A model generated the notes under the pieces. That model was not told the DNA's origin, did not search any database, and saw only the letters and a program-made list of their open reading frames with translations. A program made the translations under genes and the position numbers. This document shows, piece after piece, positions 63,818-64,000 of a stretch of DNA of 64,000 bases. Within the stretch, counting starts at the first letter, position 1, and the number at the start of each line of letters is the position of its first letter. Source of the stretch: JAICJC01 sp963757605. GTDB lineage: Bacteria; Actinomycetota; Thermoleophilia; Gaiellales; JAICJC01. Location of the stretch: assembly GCA_963757605.1 (NCBI GenBank), contig CAVWSF010000003.1, forward strand, positions 682,001-746,000, written 5' to 3'.

Positions 63818-64000
63818 ATGCGTCGCTGCCTGTCCGTGGCCCTCGCCATGCTGGCCGCTGCCGGCTGCGGAGGGAGCGGCGCGGGCGAGTCGGCGAAGAC
63901 GGCGCCGCCTCCCGCCGGCCGGATCCTGGCGACGATCGACGCCGGCCTTCGCCCGTGCGCGATGACGGCGGCCGCCGGCTCGCTCTGGATCACCGCGTAC
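63818..64000 (+). CDS. Lipoprotein, N-terminal fragment (continues beyond the window)
   Basis: Sixty-one codons are visible. The N-terminus is a lipoprotein signal (LSVALAMLAAAGCGGSG, Cys17). The residues that follow (AGRILATIDAGLRPCAMTAA then GSLWITAY, only parts quoted) resemble the first blade of YncE/Vgb-type beta-propellers. TAGCCT (63806-63811) lies 6 nt before ATG 63818, so it has its own leaderless start after the AraC gene. The function and 3' end are outside the window. Confidence 0.75.
   Translation, partial: MRRCLSVALAMLAAAGCGGSGAGESAKTAPPPAGRILATIDAGLRPCAMTAAAGSLWITAY

Overview
The window is about 70% G+C and almost entirely coding. Gene content (FolE2-type GTP cyclohydrolase, ThyX instead of ThyA, class III cyclase/ATPase giants, PucR regulator, a DUF6636-like lipoprotein) and frequent GTG/TTG starts point to a high-GC actinobacterium, plausibly the class Thermoleophilia; that placement is inference. 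At least fifteen genes carry a TANNNT -10 hexamer only 6-10 nt before the start codon, which indicates many leaderless transcripts. Genes inside operons use Shine-Dalgarno sequences or stop/start overlaps.

Layout. 0.2-5.3 kb: tRNA-Tyr, principal sigma factor, L-asparaginase, a phosphotransferase-like protein, Fpg and FolE2. 5.3-7.8 kb: a drug-type ABC exporter with a divergent TetR gene and a clear operator. 7.8-11.0 kb: an overlapping operon of an amino-sugar-kinase-like protein, a double SIS-domain protein, PgsA and PlsY. 11.0-21.7 kb: metallophosphatase, glycosyltransferase, superoxide dismutase, a pteridine-reductase-like SDR next to thyX, a diguanylate cyclase, a gamma-glutamyltransferase/hydrolase pair and an MMPL exporter. 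21.7-26.3 kb: a cyclase-ATPase-pseudokinase fusion convergent with a membrane Ser/Thr kinase. 26.3-29.3 kb: small accessory genes, some of lower G+C. 29.3-34.4 kb: multicopper oxidase, lipoprotein, MFS exporter with TetR. 34.4-37.8 kb: a tight ATP-grasp / C45 acyltransferase / phosphoesterase operon. 37.9-41.8 kb: EamA exporter, PilZ protein, zinc alcohol dehydrogenase and a nucleotidyltransferase-fold protein.

41.8-54.0 kb is a catabolic island. A PucR regulator faces a chain of mostly overlapping genes: deacetylase, APC permease, two SDRs, ureohydrolase, metallophosphoesterase, second APC permease and second ureohydrolase. DUF1989, VOC and M55 aminopeptidase genes follow. The content suggests uptake and hydrolysis of guanidino or related nitrogen compounds, with the exact substrate unknown. 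54.0-64.0 kb holds a decayed response regulator, two NodB-type deacetylases, an operon in which a cyclase-ATPase-TPR giant precedes three small related proteins of unknown function, cystathionine beta-synthase, a YcaQ-like DNA glycosylase, an AraC regulator and a truncated lipoprotein gene.

Five copies of a GGGGTC[A/T]GACCCC palindrome and one GGTGCCAGGCAC-type palindrome are scattered through the window. One lies inside a coding sequence and one supplies a stop codon. The most promising undescribed systems are the cyclase plus three small proteins operon, the ATP-grasp/C45 operon, the PucR-linked island and the SDR-thyX pair.
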